In this document: positions 10,845-23,489 of the stretch, one piece after another
Layout: every line of letters starts with the position of its first letter
How positions within the stretch are numbered: the first letter of the stretch is position 1
Source: Schistosoma mansoni
Lineage: Eukaryota > Platyhelminthes > Trematoda > Strigeidida > Schistosomatidae
DNA: 64,000 nt
Direction of reading: 5' to 3'
Assembly: GCF_000237925.1 (NCBI RefSeq)
Contig: NC_031502.1
Span: 32,515,914-32,579,913, forward strand
Made by a program: the position numbers and the translations under genes
The notes under the pieces: model-generated
Databases searched by the model: none
Told to the model about the DNA's origin: nothing
The model's input: the letters and a program-made list of their open reading frames with translations, nothing else

Positions 10845-12912
10845 ATGTCAGCAGATGGTGCTCTTCACGAGTTTCTTGCACGAGAGAAAGAAGAATTGCG
10901 CGGGTTAGAAGATGACTTAGATCTCACACCAAACGGTTTGTACTACACTCAAAAACACCTTATTATTTAGGTGAAAATAATGTTGCTGAACACCTTCAAG
11001 TAGACGAGGAACCGGAGTGCATAAAACGTTGGGCCATAAGTTTTAAGAAGCGGATAGAGGTCAAAGACGATGCTGAACGTAAAAGCATGTCCATGCTAGA
11101 AGAACAAGGACTCAAAGTGATTTCCAACGTGTATTTCGTCTACACTCCTTTTTTTATCTACGCAGTCGCTCATGACTCTAAGTCTCTCCTTCATTTTGGG
11201 CAAAATTCATGCTAGACAGGTGTCCAGTTTAAATTTTTTAAAGGGAATAAGTAAATCTCGGTCACTCCCCCAAATTAATTTGCTTCGTTTCCTGTCAGTA
11301 TCACAATTGCTTCTCCCAACTCTACATGAAAGGTTTGTGGGATGAAATATGAAGCTGCACTTCCATCTTAACAGCAGATTTCTCTTCTGAAAACACCTAA
11401 CCTAATTGACGATGTAATTAGGTTTCTCAATGTTTTGTAGTTATTTGTTCCACATCCTTATAGGACTTTACCATCTTATCCTGAGTAGCTTTCTCACTCA
11501 AAGTATGTATATCTGCCTTACTACATTCAGTGCTCACAGAGTCAAGACACTTTGCTCCCAAGTTCATGTCACGAGTTAAAAACTAAAATAGTTATACCGT
11601 AAAGGAATTATAAACCGAACTTTTAAACTAGACTAACCAAAACGTAAACCTATTTATACGTTAATAACGCGAAAAATGGTTCTCCAATTTTTTTGATGCG
11701 GCATCCAGAATACCAAAAAACAGGTACGATAGGTAAACACTTGAGCCACTTTACTGGGAAATAGTTCTCATATGGCTTCGAGGTTTTCGACAAAACTAGT
11801 CATTCCAAGCTCAAAACCATAGCACGGGAACGGATAGTTAATATAAACATACTTCTTCGATATTCTCAGTTGATTTCTTGATGTTAGAGATCATAATAAT
11901 CCTATATAATAGCGTCTGATATATCGTTATTATTTAGATTCAATAGTGCTGAAAACAAATTGCTCTCACTGGTCGTTTCCCGTTTAATTAACAATCATAT
12001 ATTTCGGACAAGTAGCCTCACAAGTACTGATTTGTGTGACTGGATATTATATCCTTCGACTTAACTCACATAAAAAGCTTAGGAATTACCCAGAAGGATG
12101 CTATAACCCAAGACTAGATATAACAATGCCTCACTCGAAGTCCCCGTTATATATGCGATATAAAAGGTGCCTACCATGAAATTAATCGGGGGAAGCACGG
12201 TAATGAATGAGAAATTCCCTTCGGTTTACCAGTCTAAACACTGCAGACGTTTACCCATCAAATTATGGCGAAACTATAGTTTATAGGCGACCTTGTGAAT
12301 AGCCACCTATTTACTGCAGTTAAGTGGGGAATTAGGATTTGCAGCTGGGCGTTAGGGTTTTCATCATCAGCTATAACGCCAACATGTCATTTAGCACTAT
12401 AGATGAGTGAATTTCTCGCCATAATCCAAGACAGTCATTTTAAATTTGGTTGATTCGTCCAAAAATCAGTCTCGCAAATAACATTAATCCCATGCTTAGT
12501 ATACTTGGCACCTATAGAACCACATATGTGTGAAGTAGTCTCTACGGTACACTGCTATCTTTATTGTTTCTTTAAAAAGGATTTGCATGAATGGGCACTT
12601 CAGTACCGCGATTCTCTTGCTCGAGGACAAAAACTCAGCCGCGCTCATGATAAGGAACTTCAAAGTGCTCAACAAAAAGCTGCAGAAGCATCAGCCAGAA
12701 TGTCACGGGTGGACGCTGGTCAAGCTGTTTTGTGGGAAAAAGTCTGCCAGTTGTGTAATTTCGTCACTTCTGGTAATGAAGAAATAACAAACGTTCACAC
12801 CGTCCCAATAAATACAAAGGACAATCAACGAGACTTGAACAGGATGCGTGTGCTCCTACTGCAATTGAAGAAGAATCCTCCAGCAGTACAATCTAAAATC
12901 CGATCCCATTAA
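10845..12912 (+). CDS. CLC: clathrin light chain
   Basis: Clathrin light chain binds the heavy-chain hub and regulates coat assembly on endocytic and Golgi vesicles. Three coding exons are read: 10845-10935, 10971-11116 and 12580-12912 (TAA), giving 189 residues against about 220-250 in vertebrates. The N-terminus HEFLAREKEELRGLEDD matches the conserved light-chain FLA..E.E..G.E motif. DEEPECIKRWAISFKKRIEV begins the heavy-chain-binding helix, which continues as DLHEWALQYRDSLARGQKL. The C-terminus VLWEKVCQLCNF, then DLNRMRVLLLQLKKNP, matches the family ending (WERVARLCDF, then DVSRMRSVLISLKQAP). Intron 1 is only 35 nt; intron 2 is 1.46 kb with donor AAA|gtgatt and acceptor aaaaag. An in-frame ATG at 10797 could add 16 residues; I chose 10845 because MSADGALHEF is more typical. 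The gene converges with USP39. Confidence 0.88.
11117..12265 (+). other. clathrin light chain intron 2, first part
   Basis: Intronic sequence with no exon or recognised repeat. The repeat at 12266-12440 follows before exon 3. Confidence 0.5.
12266..12440 (+). repeat. partial copy of the TIR element seen at 33.45-34.18 kb
   Basis: GCGAAACTATAGTTTATAGG and the stretch around TTAGGGTTTTCATCA with CAGCTATAACGCC match 33766-34010 in order and orientation. The copy is diverged and internally shortened. It sits in clathrin light chain intron 2, about 140 bp before exon 3. Confidence 0.45.
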
Positions 12913-13640
12913 TCTACAAGCTTACTCTTATTGAAGTGCAATATTATATTTACAAACTGATCTCAAATATTTAGTTTCATGTGACTACCAAGCATACATT
13001 CCATTTATTTTATGACCATCTTTATCTGTGTTTACAAGTATATTCTTAGTAAAACTGACTTCCGAATTTCGATTTTTACAACGAACTTCACCGTCTCAAC
13101 TTCTGGTGATAGCGTAGAGATTCTATTGTAAAAAGTGGTTATAGAAAAGAGCTCTGTATTCCCATTTTAGGTTCGATTTGCTTAGTGCATTAGTATTTTA
13201 AGGGGAACTAGTTACCTATTGTTACTAGGAAGACTAACGTTTACGAAGTTTGTTTGAATACCTGGTAGACCTTGGATTAAGTTAATAGGTCGCCAACAAC
13301 ACTTCTGTTGTAAGAAATAGTACTTTTCAGCATGTAGTAGGTAAAGTAGTTTCTAAATCCGCAAGACAATACTTAGTAAACGGGTCTGATGTAATGTCGA
13401 GTCAGGGTTTTATTTAATGCGTGCTGTATTAACAGTATAGGCATTTTGTGCCAAACGTCAACCCGAAGGTGCGACAATGATCGTACGGCAAGACAGGAAG
13501 CTCCATTCTTCGAAAAGACAATTCACCCGAGTCATGTTATGAAAGTCGGGTGATACTCTCCCGATTCCCTTCACAAGCACATAAGTCTTAATATCTATCA
13601 GTAATTCATATTATTGACAAAAGCAACAAAAAAGGACGAA

Positions 13641-13817
13641 TCAGTTTTGTGACTCATTAATATCTGTATCCATAGTCTCTTCCTTCCTAATTGCCTCACA
13701 CTCATCGTTCTCATCCGTTTTAAATTCTGGTTTAGTTTCTCCATCAATCTCCTCATCTGTTACTTTTACAGGTTCTACGAAGCTTGGATTAGGTATAGAC
13801 TTATTCACAGCCCAAAC
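13641..13817 (-). CDS. USP39: USP39 exon 8, C-terminus
   Basis: 58 codons plus TGA. The first, VW, matches the human IQIWKRR junction. The rest is an acidic tail ([20 protein letters not shown]) not found in the short human C-terminus. Confidence 0.82.
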   Translation of the reverse strand, partial: VWAVNKSIPNPSFVEPVKVTDEEIDGETKPEFKTDENDECEAIRKEETMDTDINESQN

Positions 13818-16800
13818 CTAGTTAAAAGTAAAAATATAATTGAAGTTTCGGTAGAAAATTCTTACACAGATTATAAATCACTTAGTGAAAACATTTTCGT
13901 TTTTAACAAATATGAAATGAACATTGCTTACCTGAATAAGAGTTTCACTAAGGGGTATCATCTGTGGCAAAACTTCGCTAACATGCAAGTCTTGTAGCTC
14001 GAACCATTTTCCAGTACCGCGATGTACCAAGTGGATACGATGCGTACCGGAGCCAGGAGTTGGGGGACCGTCATGCACAACATTGGCTACCAAGTCGTAA
14101 GTAGTATACCTATTCAAGGTTCAGAAAAAGACAATCAATGCTGAGGACCTAGGTTTTTTTTATATTCAACTTGGAAAACCAAATTATTGTGTTCATCCGA
14201 ATAAATTTTCTAAGTGAGGTTGACAAGGAGGTACGTATGGTTTATGCTGCAAGTAGACAGCGATAGATTTATCGAACAATAAAGATCTAAAACGGAAGAT
14301 TAGTGTCAGTTTATTGTTTTGATATCCATTCAAAGATGTTTTATCCTAAGACCAGGTGCATTAAGACAATAGTGCTTATGAAGAATACGCACGAACAAAT
14401 GCAGATGAAGACAACCAATGTAGCAGCAGCCTCTGCATCGATAGGCCTCCACATTCACAAAGGAAAAAGCAAGATTCTCAAATGCAACACGGAGAACACT
14501 AACTCAATCACACTTGATGGCGAAACTCTGGAAGAGGTGGAAACATTCACGTACATGGGAAGCATCGTTGATAAACAAGGAGGATCGGATGCAGATGTAA
14601 AGGCGAGGATTGGCAAAGCAAGGGCAGCATTTCTACAATTGAAGAACATATGGAACTCAAAACAACTGTCAACTAAATTCAAAGTGAGAATCTTCAATAC
14701 GAACGTCAAGACAGTCAGTTATATTGTACGGAGCTGAAACGTGGAGAACTACTACGACCATCATCAGGAAGGTACAAGTATTTATAAACAGTTGTCTACG
14801 CAAAATACTCAACATCCATTGGCCGGATACTATCAGCAACAGCGTTTTATGGGAGAGGACAAACCAGCTTCGAGCCGAAGAGGAAATTAGGAAAAGACGT
14901 TGGAAGTGGATCGGACATACATTAAGGAAATCATCAATGTGCATCACGACTCAATCCCTAACTTGGAATCCGGAAGGGAAGCGGAAAAGAGGAAGGCCAA
15001 AGAACACACTACGCCGGGAAATAGAAGTAGATATGAAAAGGATGAATAGCAACTGGAAAGAACTGGAAAGGAAGGCTCAGGACAGAGTTGGATGGAGAAT
15101 GCTGGTGAGCGGCCTATGCTCCTCGACGAGGGGTAACAGGCGTAAGTAAGTAAGCTTATGAAGAAACCAATCTTAGTGATATTTATATGACCCAAGCTCA
15201 AAAACCCAAACGGTTGTTGCTTTTTTTTACGTCATTATTCTAAATACATGACAGGAACTATTACCGAATTATGCGTGCATTATGTGCACGGATACCAACC
15301 ATAAAATTAACGTGCTCCACGTATAGAAAATCAGTATGATTCTTAGTTAACTATCTCAATCCAGATATTCTTGTTAACATCTTTGCTCACTGAATTAACT
15401 GCAAACAGCGACTAGCGTTCGAGATCTCTCAACTTTGTACAACAGTGTTTCTGACGAACCTGAAGTCAAAAGTCTCACTGTAACGATTGATACACGATAA
15501 TCTGTCTAGCCTGATTGAAAGTACAACAACATATGAGATGAAAATCGACAGAATCTTTGAAATAAGCGTTAGCAATGATCATTGAAGATACGATAAGTAG
15601 TAGTAGCATAAACATAGAGACCGTAATAAAGAACATTTTATCTGGAATAGCTATTATTGGGGATGACGAGTTAGTTGTAAACTTGAGGATGTTTGAAATA
15701 ACTCTCACAACATTGAGTAACATCAGTACATAATTTTCTGAAGACGTTATACGTTCAAGTCATATTTGCTTAAATTTTGACGAACATTCATATAAACTCT
15801 TCCGAAAAGCCACAATCTACAAATAGTTGAAGCAACAGAAATTTCATCACTACAGCAGTAAATATCCTCTTTTCAGATTTTATGTTTACATATGAAGCTT
15901 TGACTCTTGTTGATAGTTGACTAACTACAATTAACTGGTTTGTGAAAATACATTATATAGTCAAATGATTAAAAAGTAACGTTAGGTAAAACAGTTAAGC
16001 CTACCGATGTTTAGCTCGGAATTCTGGGGCCAACAATTCACCGAAATCAATACTTTTAATGGGGAAGTTAACTATCGTTGGATTTTTCTCCAATGTGAAG
16101 ATGTTCTTAACAAACCTCTTCATGTAAAGAATTAAGTAAGGAGGAAGTCGACGAAGCTCAAATCGACGCAACGTAGAATCACGATGAGTCTTGTATTCCT
16201 TTTCTGTAACTCCGTTAAATTTTGAAAGAAGTGTAGCTAATGAAACTTGTGGAATGATATTTTCCTTAAATTCATCTAGATATAATGGAGGTGGAGGTAA
16301 GTCACACGTAAGATAGAAGAAATTTATGTCTGATACTGTAGTCTGAAAAAAAAAAGAAATACTGACAGGACTATCGAGAGTTGGGTAATACTAAGATATT
16401 GTGATGTGGAAAATGGACTTTCTTATAGTAAGTGGAAACTACTAGTACCTTACGTATAGAAACATACTTAGTACAACCAACTTGTCTCAACTAGTACTGG
16501 TATCTGACATTTCATGTAAATTTTGTTTACAGCATAAATATTTGTTAGACAGCATTTTTGTCTCAGTCTTCAGAGTATCGTGGATAAGTTGGCATGGTAA
16601 ATATTTCAGTGAGGGATCTTTTGTTGTCTGTTATGCATAAGATAGGTCATGGTCATTTTGATCACTAGCCCTTAAAAAGTGTACCCAGCTGTACATCTGA
16701 TTTCTGCAACGAAGGCTTTTATTTGTAATAGCTAAATATCTGCAACCTTCATTAGTACACTAACTTCCAATCGTTAGAAAACTTTTGAAGTATTACAACC

Positions 16801-19800
16801 CAAGTCTCTGGACAAATACATAAGGTTCTTGGTGGAGTTTTGTTCTCTGAGCTGGATGGTTTGGTTATGAAGCTTTCATTGTTCTCCTGCACGACATCAT
16901 CAGCACAAACTCCAAGTGGAAGTGAACTGTTCGAATTTCTCCACATATGACACAGCTTGTCGTGTGGACCTTGATCTTGATTAGTAATTGTTGACCTTTA
17001 GCCTATCATTGTTTACTTTTTTATTTTGATTGTACCTCCCATTGGTTTGATTCTTGGTCCTATGTTTGTCCATAATTTTCCTGATTAGTTGATAAACTGG
17101 ATCGATTTAAATGTTTGTTGATTGCTGATTGACCTGAGAGCCAAGCTTCTAAAAATTCTCTGGTGCTTTTAGAATCCCCTCTACCCATGATCTCAACATT
17201 TTCCCAGTTGAATGTATGTCCACAGTTGTCCACGTGCATTGATATAATTGACGTTTTGGCGTTTGACCGCTAATTGATGTTCGTGCAGGCGAAAATGAAG
17301 GGGGGCGTCCACTTTGTCGGATAGACTTATCAAATGGCTATATAACAGTTATGAGTTAGTGAGATACGCTTAGGATACATATGCGTAATCAGATACTTTA
17401 GCTCCCTAAGAAATTCAGGACACTTTCCTACGAGAAAATGATTCAATGTAGATGATTCTCATAATAAACAACTAGGAAAATACTTCAGAGAACATATTTG
17501 CTTTAAAACGTGCAATGGGTGGCTAAAAGATATAGCATAGATTGAGTTAACTAACCCTGAAATTAATACATTTCATGAAAACTAATGAATGCGTTTTGGT
17601 ACCGTACCTTAAAAGGATAACAAACTGGATTTTTCAAAATAGTTAAACCTCTATATCCCACCGTTTGTTCTCAGTGTTTAACTTAATTAAATGATATTAG
17701 AAAAGAGGTAGCTCGGTAATTATGTTTCATCATAAGATTCGTCAGCTTTTCAGACCAGCGTCGATTTTACACACAAGAGCAATACTCTTCGAATATCTTT
17801 AGTCTAAATATACATATGTGTGGAGAGAAATATAACATCATTCTAAGACAAGAGTAATTTACCTTCATGGTAATTTTATTATTAATAAACGGTGGAAGCA
17901 TTTCTTGTGTTTAATGACGAAGAGATATTTATATGATACAAGCAACATAACAGATGATCGTAAACTACTATTATTTATCTCTCTCGTCACTACTGCTCAT
18001 AATCATAATGTAGACGCTTCATCATTATGATATCTGTATTCACTAATCACCCTACTTGACTTCAATCAAAGTGAGCAATTATATCTGAAACCTTTCACAC
18101 AGATTAGTCATTACGAAAAACAGTTATGCCATATTTAAACAAATACAATACCATGTATTCAGGGCTGTCAGCTAGAGAAGCCTTTTCTTCATCCGTCATG
18201 TTCACAGGCATGATTTTTCGACTGTACATTCTCATCTTTCCTCGTAAAGTTGATGAAACTATGCTTTTATAGGTTTTATTAACTGCGCCTTTGGGACAGG
18301 GAATTTTTTTAGTCCTTAGGGCTTTATCTATTGCATTAACCAACCATGAAAGGAATTCAATGGCATCGCCTTGTTCAGTGATTTGGAAACGCTTTTTACT
18401 ACACAGCACAACTGCCTGTAGGAGAAAAAGAGAAATGAGATATATAATTCTAAACATATCCTAATTACTTAACAGTTAAGATGTTAATTCTGAAAATTGA
18501 CTAGGACGTTATTAATTCAAATAAGAGGACTGAGAACTTTATTGTTTGGTTAGTTGACAATATTGTTTACGAATTCTTAACATAATAAGATAAAAAACAG
18601 ACCAATGTAAAGGTTAAATGCACGCTAAGAGACATAAATATTGTGTGAACAACTAAGTACTCTGATTAAGATACTCAAACCTGTGTAGGCAGAGGCATCG
18701 TTCGACCTATGGTTAACTATTAAATTCAGCAATTAAAGTTCGTGCATTCAAAACAACAAATCATAGCTATAAATCCTAGATGTTCTTAAGATCCTAAACT
18801 AAAATGTATAACTCCGAAAGTTATAACACGATCAATACTTAATATGTAATTTAATGATAAAGCTTAGGATTGTTAAAAATCATGAAAAAAGCAATCGCTG
18901 AGTTTATTTTGTCCACGACTAAGAACCTTTGTTAGAATGTGGACGACACCGAAGAATATCATTACTGCTACGAAAATAGAGAACTATCTACAAATCAGAA
19001 AACTGAAGGAGAAAAGTAAACTTACCTGTAAGAATTCATGAGGTGAAACGTGAGTTTTGAAGTTTCGAGGATTCCACAATTTTCGAATAAGTTCACTAAA
19101 TCTCTGAACCAAAAGCATCATTTGATCTCCAGAGACAGAAGGTAGGTTCTCAAAGTTTTTGATATCCAAGAAATAATTTCGCAATGGACTGATATGACTG
19201 AGCATTTGTAATATGACGTTGCAATAATCATTTGCCTGAACAAAAAATAGAGGGTTATCGGTATCAGGGACTTGGTTGGTTTATTTGCTTGATGTATTAC
19301 AATTGACAAACTGACCTACCTTGATATTATTGAGACCTACAACGCCAGGATAATATGTAAGACCATTGTATGCTCTGACCATTTTCGAATAACTGTCCAA
19401 AGTAAGTATTTCGGAGGTACTGAAAGTAGGATTTAGAAGGTAGGTAATGTCTTCCAATGACCCATCTAAAATCTCATAATCATCTGGCAAGCAATAAAAT
19501 CGTCGAGTTTCTAAATTCAGGAAGACGTGGTGGCTTTCACTAACACTGTGGGTATATGCATGAGTAGAATTTCCACGACCCTAAGATATAAAACATTTAT
19601 GATAAGCATTTCCATTTAATACTGTAAGTGCATTTTGAATTTAAGAAACAAAATGATTGGGTTAAAGTTGATTGGTTGCAAATCCCAATGTGTTTAAGTG
19701 AAACTCATTATGCGAAGCATTTGGTTCGACTTATTTGAAGTGACGAATAAACTGTTTCTTGCAGTTTCACCATAATAAAACATAACATCGTAACTTATTA

Positions 19801-21006
19801 TTCGCACGAACATCCATACACTCGACTTTGAACCATACTTTTGTGTGAGGCTGAGTGATGATACCAAGATACCCAACGTAAAGTGGGGGAGAGAGGTTAG
19901 AATCGGCGACCCATTGGATGAACACCAAGTGCATTAACTACCGAGAAAACACCTAAAATAACCCATTTACCAAACACGGATAAAATCCAGCTTTGAGTCA
20001 TAGTGTGAAGGCTAGTGATATCACTAGGGTATCACACGGTCAATGTCACCCACCAAGACCGGTATTTCTTGAGTTTAAGATTTGCATAACCAGCCAATAA
20101 GATCTTGAAGACGTAAAACCATTGAATCTAAATTAAATGGTATAACTGTGTAGTTTACAACTAAACTGTTGCATATTGTTAAAATATAAGCTACATTGGA
20201 CGGATGAAAATCTTTCTATCTTCAGTAGATACAATCACCGCTAAAACTTACCAGAATACTTCACCAAGTCTCTGCGAACAAAAGTCTGTAAAGCACTGAC
20301 AAATTATTAACTCGAATCTCCGTACTATCCAAGAATTCAAGTAAGGTAACAAATTCATTTTATGCAACAGTGAAGTGGTTGCAAACAGTGATACAATAAA
20401 GTCAATGAGCAATCTTGAGATTGCTAACAGTCCAAATTCAGTAAAAGACGGCATCGTGACAATAAGAAAATTCTTCGAAGTAAAGATTAAGGCAGTCGAC
20501 GTTATTCGATTTCCAGAAGAGTCAAAAGCTAGTTTACTTATCAAGAGCCAAGAAAACGCACGAACTACCGAAGTCTTCAATGGTAAAACAACTAGTACAC
20601 ATTTGGGTTGCTGTCAGAAATTATATACAATACTACTCATTGTGAATAATTTTGAAATAAATTTACTTGAAAGTACTTCCCACAGATTAGACAGGCATAG
20701 ACATTCAGGTGAGATAAAGAAACGGAACACAGCTTTTCGAAGTCGAAATCCAGCATGTTCCTTCGAATAGTATCCAGGTATGGGCATGATCGACTTCTGG
20801 TGTCTTCATTTTGATCATTGTAAACGGCTCCATTCCCAGTATACACCTGCTCTTCATCTGACTTATGAGGAATAAAGAATTAAACACTCTTGTACCTCTT
20901 CACTACGCTTGATCCTTTTTGAGGATTTTTTATGGGCTTTTTCATGCTTCCTTTTGTGTCCAGAAACTGAAGAAACTGAATGAGGTAGAAACGATAGTGA
21001 AGACAT
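13641..21006 (-). CDS. USP39: USP39/Sad1, tri-snRNP splicing factor (inactive ubiquitin protease fold)
   Basis: USP39 (yeast Sad1) is a nuclear protein that keeps the U4/U6.U5 tri-snRNP competent for spliceosome assembly. Eight exons join in frame to 573 residues (human 565): 21006-20896, 20849-20667, 19580-19320, 19235-19026, 18415-18152, 16342-16005, 14109-13932 and 13817-13641. The order is a basic N-terminus, a UBP-type zinc finger ([34 protein letters not shown]) and then a USP domain. In the USP catalytic-Cys box, GLNNIKANDYCN has Asp where active USPs have Cys, as in human USP39, so the enzyme is probably inactive. The C-terminal box reads [20 protein letters not shown]. All introns except the first have clear gt-ag ends. 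The first intron is about 46 nt and its acceptor is chosen to keep frame. Introns hold an RTE fragment and a Penelope-like fragment. Confidence 0.93.
13932..14109 (-). CDS. USP39: USP39 exon 7
   Basis: Completes the split Arg codon, then [29 protein letters not shown], and FELQDL through [10 protein letters not shown]. Acceptor aatag|GTAT; donor CAG|gtaagc. Confidence 0.92.
14385..15152 (+). mobile_element. 5'-truncated RTE-type LINE fragment
   Basis: Only the C-terminal part of RT and the tail domain remain: [32 protein letters not shown], then, after a frame change near 14705-14725, [38 protein letters not shown] and [20 protein letters not shown] to [10 protein letters not shown]. It ends in TAAG repeats (15141-15152), as RTE elements end in short tandem repeats. 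It lies antisense in the USP39 intron between exons 6 and 7. The start is approximate. It is a different RTE family from 38.3-42.3 kb. Confidence 0.8.
16005..16342 (-). CDS. USP39: USP39 exon 6
   Basis: 112 codons plus two bases: [56 protein letters not shown]. The acceptor follows a run of T; donor CATCG|gtaggc gives phase 2. Confidence 0.92.
16690..17340 (-). mobile_element. Penelope-like element C-terminal (GIY-YIG region) remnant
   Basis: Read on the - strand, [11 protein letters not shown] precedes a block with THSTGKM-like wording broken by frame changes, then [17 protein letters not shown] and [11 protein letters not shown]. This is the order seen after the GIY-YIG core in Penelope-like elements (R..EH, then H.D...H.F.W..+.I, then RE..EAW). 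It lies in the USP39 intron between exons 5 and 6. The ends are uncertain, and no RT part is attached. Confidence 0.5.
17341..18151. other. USP39 intron 5 remainder
   Basis: AT-rich intron sequence in which I see no exon or repeat. Confidence 0.4.
18152..18415 (-). CDS. USP39: USP39 exon 5
   Basis: 88 codons from [17 protein letters not shown] through [16 protein letters not shown] to SPEYM. Acceptor ctacag|GCA; donor ATG|gtattg. A short insertion ([13 protein letters not shown]) lies after the ALRTKK segment. Confidence 0.92.
19026..19235 (-). CDS. USP39: USP39 exon 4
   Basis: 70 codons from [20 protein letters not shown] to [19 protein letters not shown]. It carries the Asp in place of the catalytic Cys, with a Cys two residues later. 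Confidence 0.92.
19320..19580 (-). CDS. USP39: USP39 exon 3, zinc-finger end to catalytic box
   Basis: 87 codons from [13 protein letters not shown] through [20 protein letters not shown] to VVGLNNIK. Acceptor cttag|GGT; donor AAG|gtaggt. Confidence 0.92.
20667..20849 (-). CDS. USP39: USP39 exon 2, zinc-finger UBP start
   Basis: 61 codons including [27 protein letters not shown] and [11 protein letters not shown], near-identical to human USP39. Donor CAA|gtaaat. The 5' edge (CAGGTG) is inferred from frame. Confidence 0.88.
20896..21006 (-). CDS. USP39: USP39 exon 1
   Basis: 37 codons, [10 protein letters not shown] at the start then a basic run ([18 protein letters not shown]) like the charged N-terminus of USP39 proteins. 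The ATG (21006-21004) directly follows CTACTTAG, an acceptor-like sequence that could take a spliced leader. Donor GAAGAG|gtac. Confidence 0.65.
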
Positions 21007-21399
21007 CTAAGTAGCGCATATGTTGACGTTCCCACTTCAATGTTCAGTTACTTCGTTACTTTCAGACTACCTTAAAAACAAGTGTCATACTTCTGGTTAA
21101 TAATTCCCCGTATTTGAACTGAAAGAACTGGTCTTTGATTGCGTAACTTTAGAACTCCCGACATTTTAAGATTCTGAGGGCTTTGTTAATAATTACTGGA
21201 GGGACTAAAACTTCACGTAGTAATCTTCACTATAATTAGAATGATAGAATATGTCAACGCTTCCTTTAAATAAACGACCGAATATTCCTCCGTCGCTCTT
21301 TTCGGTGTAAATGTTTCACTTTTGTTGAACAAGTGTCTATCTAAAATATTACAAACGTTTGATTACAGAAATATCATTTAATTGAACTAGTAAGTGAAA

Positions 21400-21602
21400 C
21401 GACGCACTTCAGACGGCTACACTATGCTACAAAGATAGACAGATGACTTTCCTTGGAAGAAAACATGGTAAGTGAGAAATGAAGGCATGGTAGGGCGTGA
21501 CCGAGCCCCTTCAACTAGATGGTACACAGAAACTAATGAGGTCAGCATCAATTTCGAAGACTTACAGAACTATTTATTTTAGGATTTTGTTCACTGCTAC
21601 AG
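21400..21602 (-). repeat. LTR-like repeat, low-coordinate end of Gypsy fossil
   Basis: On the - strand it starts TGTAGCAG and shares with 25.7-25.9 kb the block whose + strand reads GAGGTCAGCATCAAT, then GAC/GAAGACTTACAG and AACTATTTATTTT. The far end is not resolved. Confidence 0.55.
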
Positions 21603-23489
21603 AACACCCCCTAATAATGTTATAGTGATGACCCTAAGACGTTTTCAGCCAGGACTTTCAACCCAATGAGCTTGCCGTTAGTAAACACCCTTCTATGGCT
21701 TGCTACGTTCAGCTGCATCTGCTCGTCTTTCCGTAATACAAAGGGAAGTGTGGTACATGTAGTTATTAAAGAAATGCACGGATAAAATTCCTATTCCTTG
21801 TAATCGTCGTCAGCGGTCATGGGAAAGAAAAAATGTTAATTTGTAAGTGCACCTGTATGTGTGTAGGGACGCAAAACGAGCGAAAAAAAGAAAAAACTTG
21901 GTGTGCTTCATATAGATAGCATGCGATAGCGCAAAAATTCTTTCTCACAAGGATATTTTGGACATTTGAAAAATGAAAACATACACATGTCACCGTATAT
22001 TACAAAAACCTTGTTTGTTCTTTGACAAAACAATGAAAACAAACGGGAAAAACAAAATTTATGTCCTACTCAAAATAGGCATTCAAGTGTTCTGGAAACC
22101 ATGTAATTATTATAGAGCGCCTTGTTTTAGTTCAAATGTCAGAAACCGATGAAGTTTCATCATGATTGTTGGTTATCAGGTGGAGTATCGTAATTGTGAG
22201 GCTCATGTTCAACTGTACAGTAGGTAAATCGACATTTTCGGGTTTCCTTCTGAATAATTAGCTTCAGACGGTCAATAATGATGCTATCTTTAGTTCCGTT
22301 CTTATCGATGATATGGCATTTAAGCCTGTGATGAGTGACTCTGAAAAGTCCTACGCATGCAGTTTCGAAAGGTCGTCGGAATGAATCGCGACGTATAAAA
22401 TGTGTGTTCTATATCGTAAGGTAGACTGGACGAAAACATCAGTTGACAGAGGACAAGTGTAAACACGTTTGGTTGAACTCATGGCGTTTGTAGCCAGGCT
22501 CGTATAAGAGGTTAGATCAATACTCATTGAAGAAGACGAAGATTTAACTAATTCTCCTGGAGGTCGGAGTTCCGTTCCATAAACGAGTTGAGCTGCAGTG
22601 TATCCAATGTCAGCTTTCGCTGCTTTCCGAATACTGAGTAGAACGAGTGGGAGAGCGTCGTTCCACTATGAAACATTTGCAGCTGATAGGGAAGTTTTGA
22701 GCTGTCGGTGAAAGCGTTCTACTAACCCTTTTGCTTGTGGGTGGTTTGCGTTCGTTCGGGATCGTGCCACAACGCAAGAGTTCAGACTCCAGCTATTGTC
22801 TACAGTCTGTGGTGATAGTCGTACGGAAACGGAAGTTCGCTACGCATCGTTCGTAGAAGGCTCGAGCCATCGTTTCAGTTATAATGTTCTTGATAGGCAC
22901 TGCTTTTATCTATCGTATGAAACGATCTACACACGTTAAGGGGTAATCGTATCCATTCTAATCTGCTATGGGCCCTACCAAATCAAGATGAATGATGTCA
23001 TAAAGAGCGGTGGCATTTGTTAAGCATCTTAAGGGAAATTCGTCGTGTTCGATCACCTTTGATTTCTGGAAATTAAATTGGCGTGCACTCTCCATCACGT
23101 TCTTATTCATACAACAGACACAAGCAAAATCATTGTAGAATGAGGTTGATGGTCTCTCGAACGTCTGAATGGAAAAGATTGTGAAAGGTATGGTTTGTAA
23201 ACTGGCATGCTTCTTGCATCCTGTTGTTTTATAAAAATAAACTGCCATGTTGAAGACGTTAAGTCAAAATTGTTTCGGAACGGCTGGACAATATCTATTC
23301 ATAGATCTATCGCACCGTAATGGTTCCCCATCTGTGTGATCCGTAGTTTCAGGGTTGTTAACTTCTTTTGAATATCAGTGTCTTCGCTTTTCAGCTGAGC
23401 GAGTTTAAAAAGGTTAATTCCTTGGAAACTATTGGAGAAATTTATACGAGACAAGGCGTCTGCAACTACATTGTTTGCCCCAGAAATAT

